A stretch of DNA of 64,000 bases, from contig NZ_CP157794.1 of assembly GCF_040111675.1 (NCBI RefSeq), forward strand, positions 2,749,501 to 2,813,500. Reading direction: 5' to 3'. This document shows, one piece after another, positions 62,697-64,000 of the stretch. A program made the position numbers and the translations under genes. Source of the stretch: Salinarimonas sp. GTDB taxonomy: Bacteria > Pseudomonadota > Alphaproteobacteria > Rhizobiales > Beijerinckiaceae. Below the pieces are notes generated by a model that made no database searches, was not told the origin of the DNA, and was given only the letters and a program-made list of their open reading frames with translations. Within the stretch, counting starts at the first letter, position 1, and every line of letters begins with the position of its first letter.

Positions 62697-64000
62697 ATGC
62701 AGCCCGACGCCCTCGCGCCCCGATCGGCGCCAGCCCCCGAGGCGCCGACGCCGCGGCGCGCCCGCGAGAGCGCACCGCGCCGAGCTTTGTTCGGCTGGGT
62801 GATGTTCGACTGGGCGACGCAGCCCTTCTTCACGCTCGTCGTCACCTTCGTCTTCGCGCCCTACTTCGTCAGCGCGGTGGCGGAGAACCCGGTCGAGGGC
62901 CAGTCGCAATGGCTGTTCGCGACCTCGGCGGCGGGCCTCGCGCTGGCGCTGCTCTCGCCCATCCTCGGCAGCGTCGCCGATGCCGGCGGCGCCAAGAAGC
63001 CGTGGGTTCTCGCCTTCGGCGCGCTGATGGCCGGCGCCGCCGCGCTGCTGTGGTTCGTGCCCCCGGCCGCTCCCGCCTCGCTGATCCTGCTCGCGCTCGC
63101 CGCCTATGCGGTGGGTACGGTGGCGGCCGAGCTCTCGGGCGTGTTCAACAACGCCATGATGCCGACCCTCGTCCCGCCCGAGAAGCTCGGTCGGCTCTCC
63201 GGCGCGGGCTGGGCGACGGGCTATGCCGGCGGGCTCGTCTCGCTCGCCCTCGTGCTCGCGCTGCTGGCGGCGAGCCCGGAGACCGGGCTGACGCTGGCCG
63301 GCCTCGAGCCCGCCTTCGGCCTCGACCCGGAGGCCCGCGAGGGCGATCGGATCGTCGGACCGCTGACCGCCCTGTGGTTCGCGCTGTTCGTCGTGCCCCT
63401 CGTTCTCTTCACGCCCGACGTCGGCCGCAGCCGCCGGCCCGCGGGCGAGGCCGTGCGCGAGGGGCTCGCGCGGCTGAAGGAGACCCTCGGCGAGGCGCGC
63501 CGCGACGTCTCGATCGCGCGCTTCCTCCTGGCCAACATGGCCTACCAGGACGGGCTCGTGGTGCTGTTCTCGCTGGGCGGCATCTACGGCGCGGGCGTCT
63601 TCGGCTGGACCACCGTCGAGCTCGGGATCTTCGGCATCCTGCTCACCGTCACCGGCACGCTCGGCGCGGTCCTCGGCGGGCGCATCGACGACCGGATCGG
63701 GCCGCGCGCGGTGATTCTCGGCTGCCTCGGGCTCCTCGCCCTCGTCACGCTCGGCATCCTCTCGCTCGGCGAGACGCGCATGCTCTTCGTGATCGCCACC
63801 GCGCCGGGCACGGGCGCGGGCCTCTACGAGACCGCGCCGGAGAAGGTCTTCCTCGGGCTCGGCCTCGTCATCGGCGCGCTCGCCGGGCCGCTGCAGGCCT
63901 CCTCGCGCTCGCTGCTGGCGCGGCTCGCGCCGCCGCAGGACGCGGGCCGCTATTTCGGCCTCCTCGCCCTCTCGGGCAAGCTGACCGCCTTCGTCGGCCC
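62697..64000 (+). CDS. MFS transporter, UMF1/Atg22-like (3' end cut by window)
   Basis: 434 codons of a major-facilitator transporter, cut by the right edge. Ten or so transmembrane helices are visible in the part seen. GWVMFDWATQPFFTLVVTFVFAPYF at the start and ELSGVFNNAMMPTLVPPEKLGRLSGAGWATGYAGG are signatures of the UMF1 family, which is related to vacuolar amino-acid effluxers. The substrate is unknown. It starts 89 bp after the MerR gene and may be controlled by it. Confidence 0.88.
   Translation, partial: MQPDALAPRSAPAPEAPTPRRARESAPRRALFGWVMFDWATQPFFTLVVTFVFAPYFVSAVAENPVEGQSQWLFATSAAGLALALLSPILGSVADAGGAKKPWVLAFGALMAGAAALLWFVPPAAPASLILLALAAYAVGTVAAELSGVFNNAMMPTLVPPEKLGRLSGAGWATGYAGGLVSLALVLALLAASPETGLTLAGLEPAFGLDPEAREGDRIVGPLTALWFALFVVPLVLFTPDVGRSRRPAGEAVREGLARLKETLGEARRDVSIARFLLANMAYQDGLVVLFSLGGIYGAGVFGWTTVELGIFGILLTVTGTLGAVLGGRIDDRIGPRAVILGCLGLLALVTLGILSLGETRMLFVIATAPGTGAGLYETAPEKVFLGLGLVIGALAGPLQASSRSLLARLAPPQDAGRYFGLLALSGKLTAFVG

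Overview
The window is high-GC DNA (very roughly 70% by eye), densely coded on both strands, with frequent GTG/TTG starts. The gene content points to an alphaproteobacterium, most likely Hyphomicrobiales (Rhizobiales-like): NDUFA12 beside a DUF2155 gene, DUF2336, a class I polyhydroxyalkanoate synthase, HWE-type histidine kinases and a bacteriophytochrome, RimO, and an octopine/histidine-type ABC importer. I cannot name the species. I see no phage, intact insertion sequence, rRNA or CRISPR array; one tRNA (Lys, CTT) is present.

Layout. 1-4.2 kb (minus strand): an overlapping coxM-coxS-coxL-type molybdenum hydroxylase operon running into a TRAP solute-binding gene cut by the window edge, with a divergent TetR regulator and an 18-bp perfect palindrome between them. 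5.2-15 kb: an Lrp/AsnC regulator, then a tetrahydrofolate one-carbon module (MetF-like reductase, FolD, PurU) and, after a dead kinase fragment and an alpha/beta hydrolase, a DmdA-like methyltransferase operon with OsmC, a crotonase and an acyl-CoA ligase. 15-31 kb: tRNA-Lys with its own terminator, a phenylalanine hydroxylase-like enzyme, a large exported protein of unknown function, a second PurU, a lipoprotein hydrolase, MeaB, DUF2336, MsrB, a bacteriophytochrome kinase, a FUSC-type membrane protein and RimO. 31-40 kb: RlmE, Ppx/GppA, a single-domain response regulator, cytochrome c, a lipid kinase, an aminotransferase, PhaC and small membrane proteins. 40-46.3 kb: a fumarylacetoacetate hydrolase-family enzyme, then an agmatinase-family ureohydrolase followed by a basic amino-acid-type ABC importer with two tandem binding proteins. 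46-64 kb: envelope genes (M15-like, DUF3750, PbpC plus a giant alpha-2-macroglobulin), NDUFA12/DUF2155/DUF454, GlmU-GlmS, a secreted unknown, a MerR regulator and a UMF1-type MFS transporter cut by the window end.

How the genes fit together. The most interesting part is 5.7-15 kb. The DmdA-like protein would move a methyl group from an unknown donor to tetrahydrofolate; MetF-like, FolD and PurU would then oxidise it through methylene-, methenyl- and formyl-THF to formate. OsmC, crotonase and CoA-ligase could process the demethylated remainder. The two units are bound together by a striking duplicated control cassette: about 165 bp containing two 12-bp GACCG-NN-CGGTC type palindromes 31 bp apart, a shared GTTTTCAGTCCG block, a shared GGCCAAAT block, a similar ribosome binding site and even a shared 16-nt stretch inside the first codons. 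In the importer, stem-loops follow each of the two binding-protein genes, as expected where binding proteins are made in excess over the permease.
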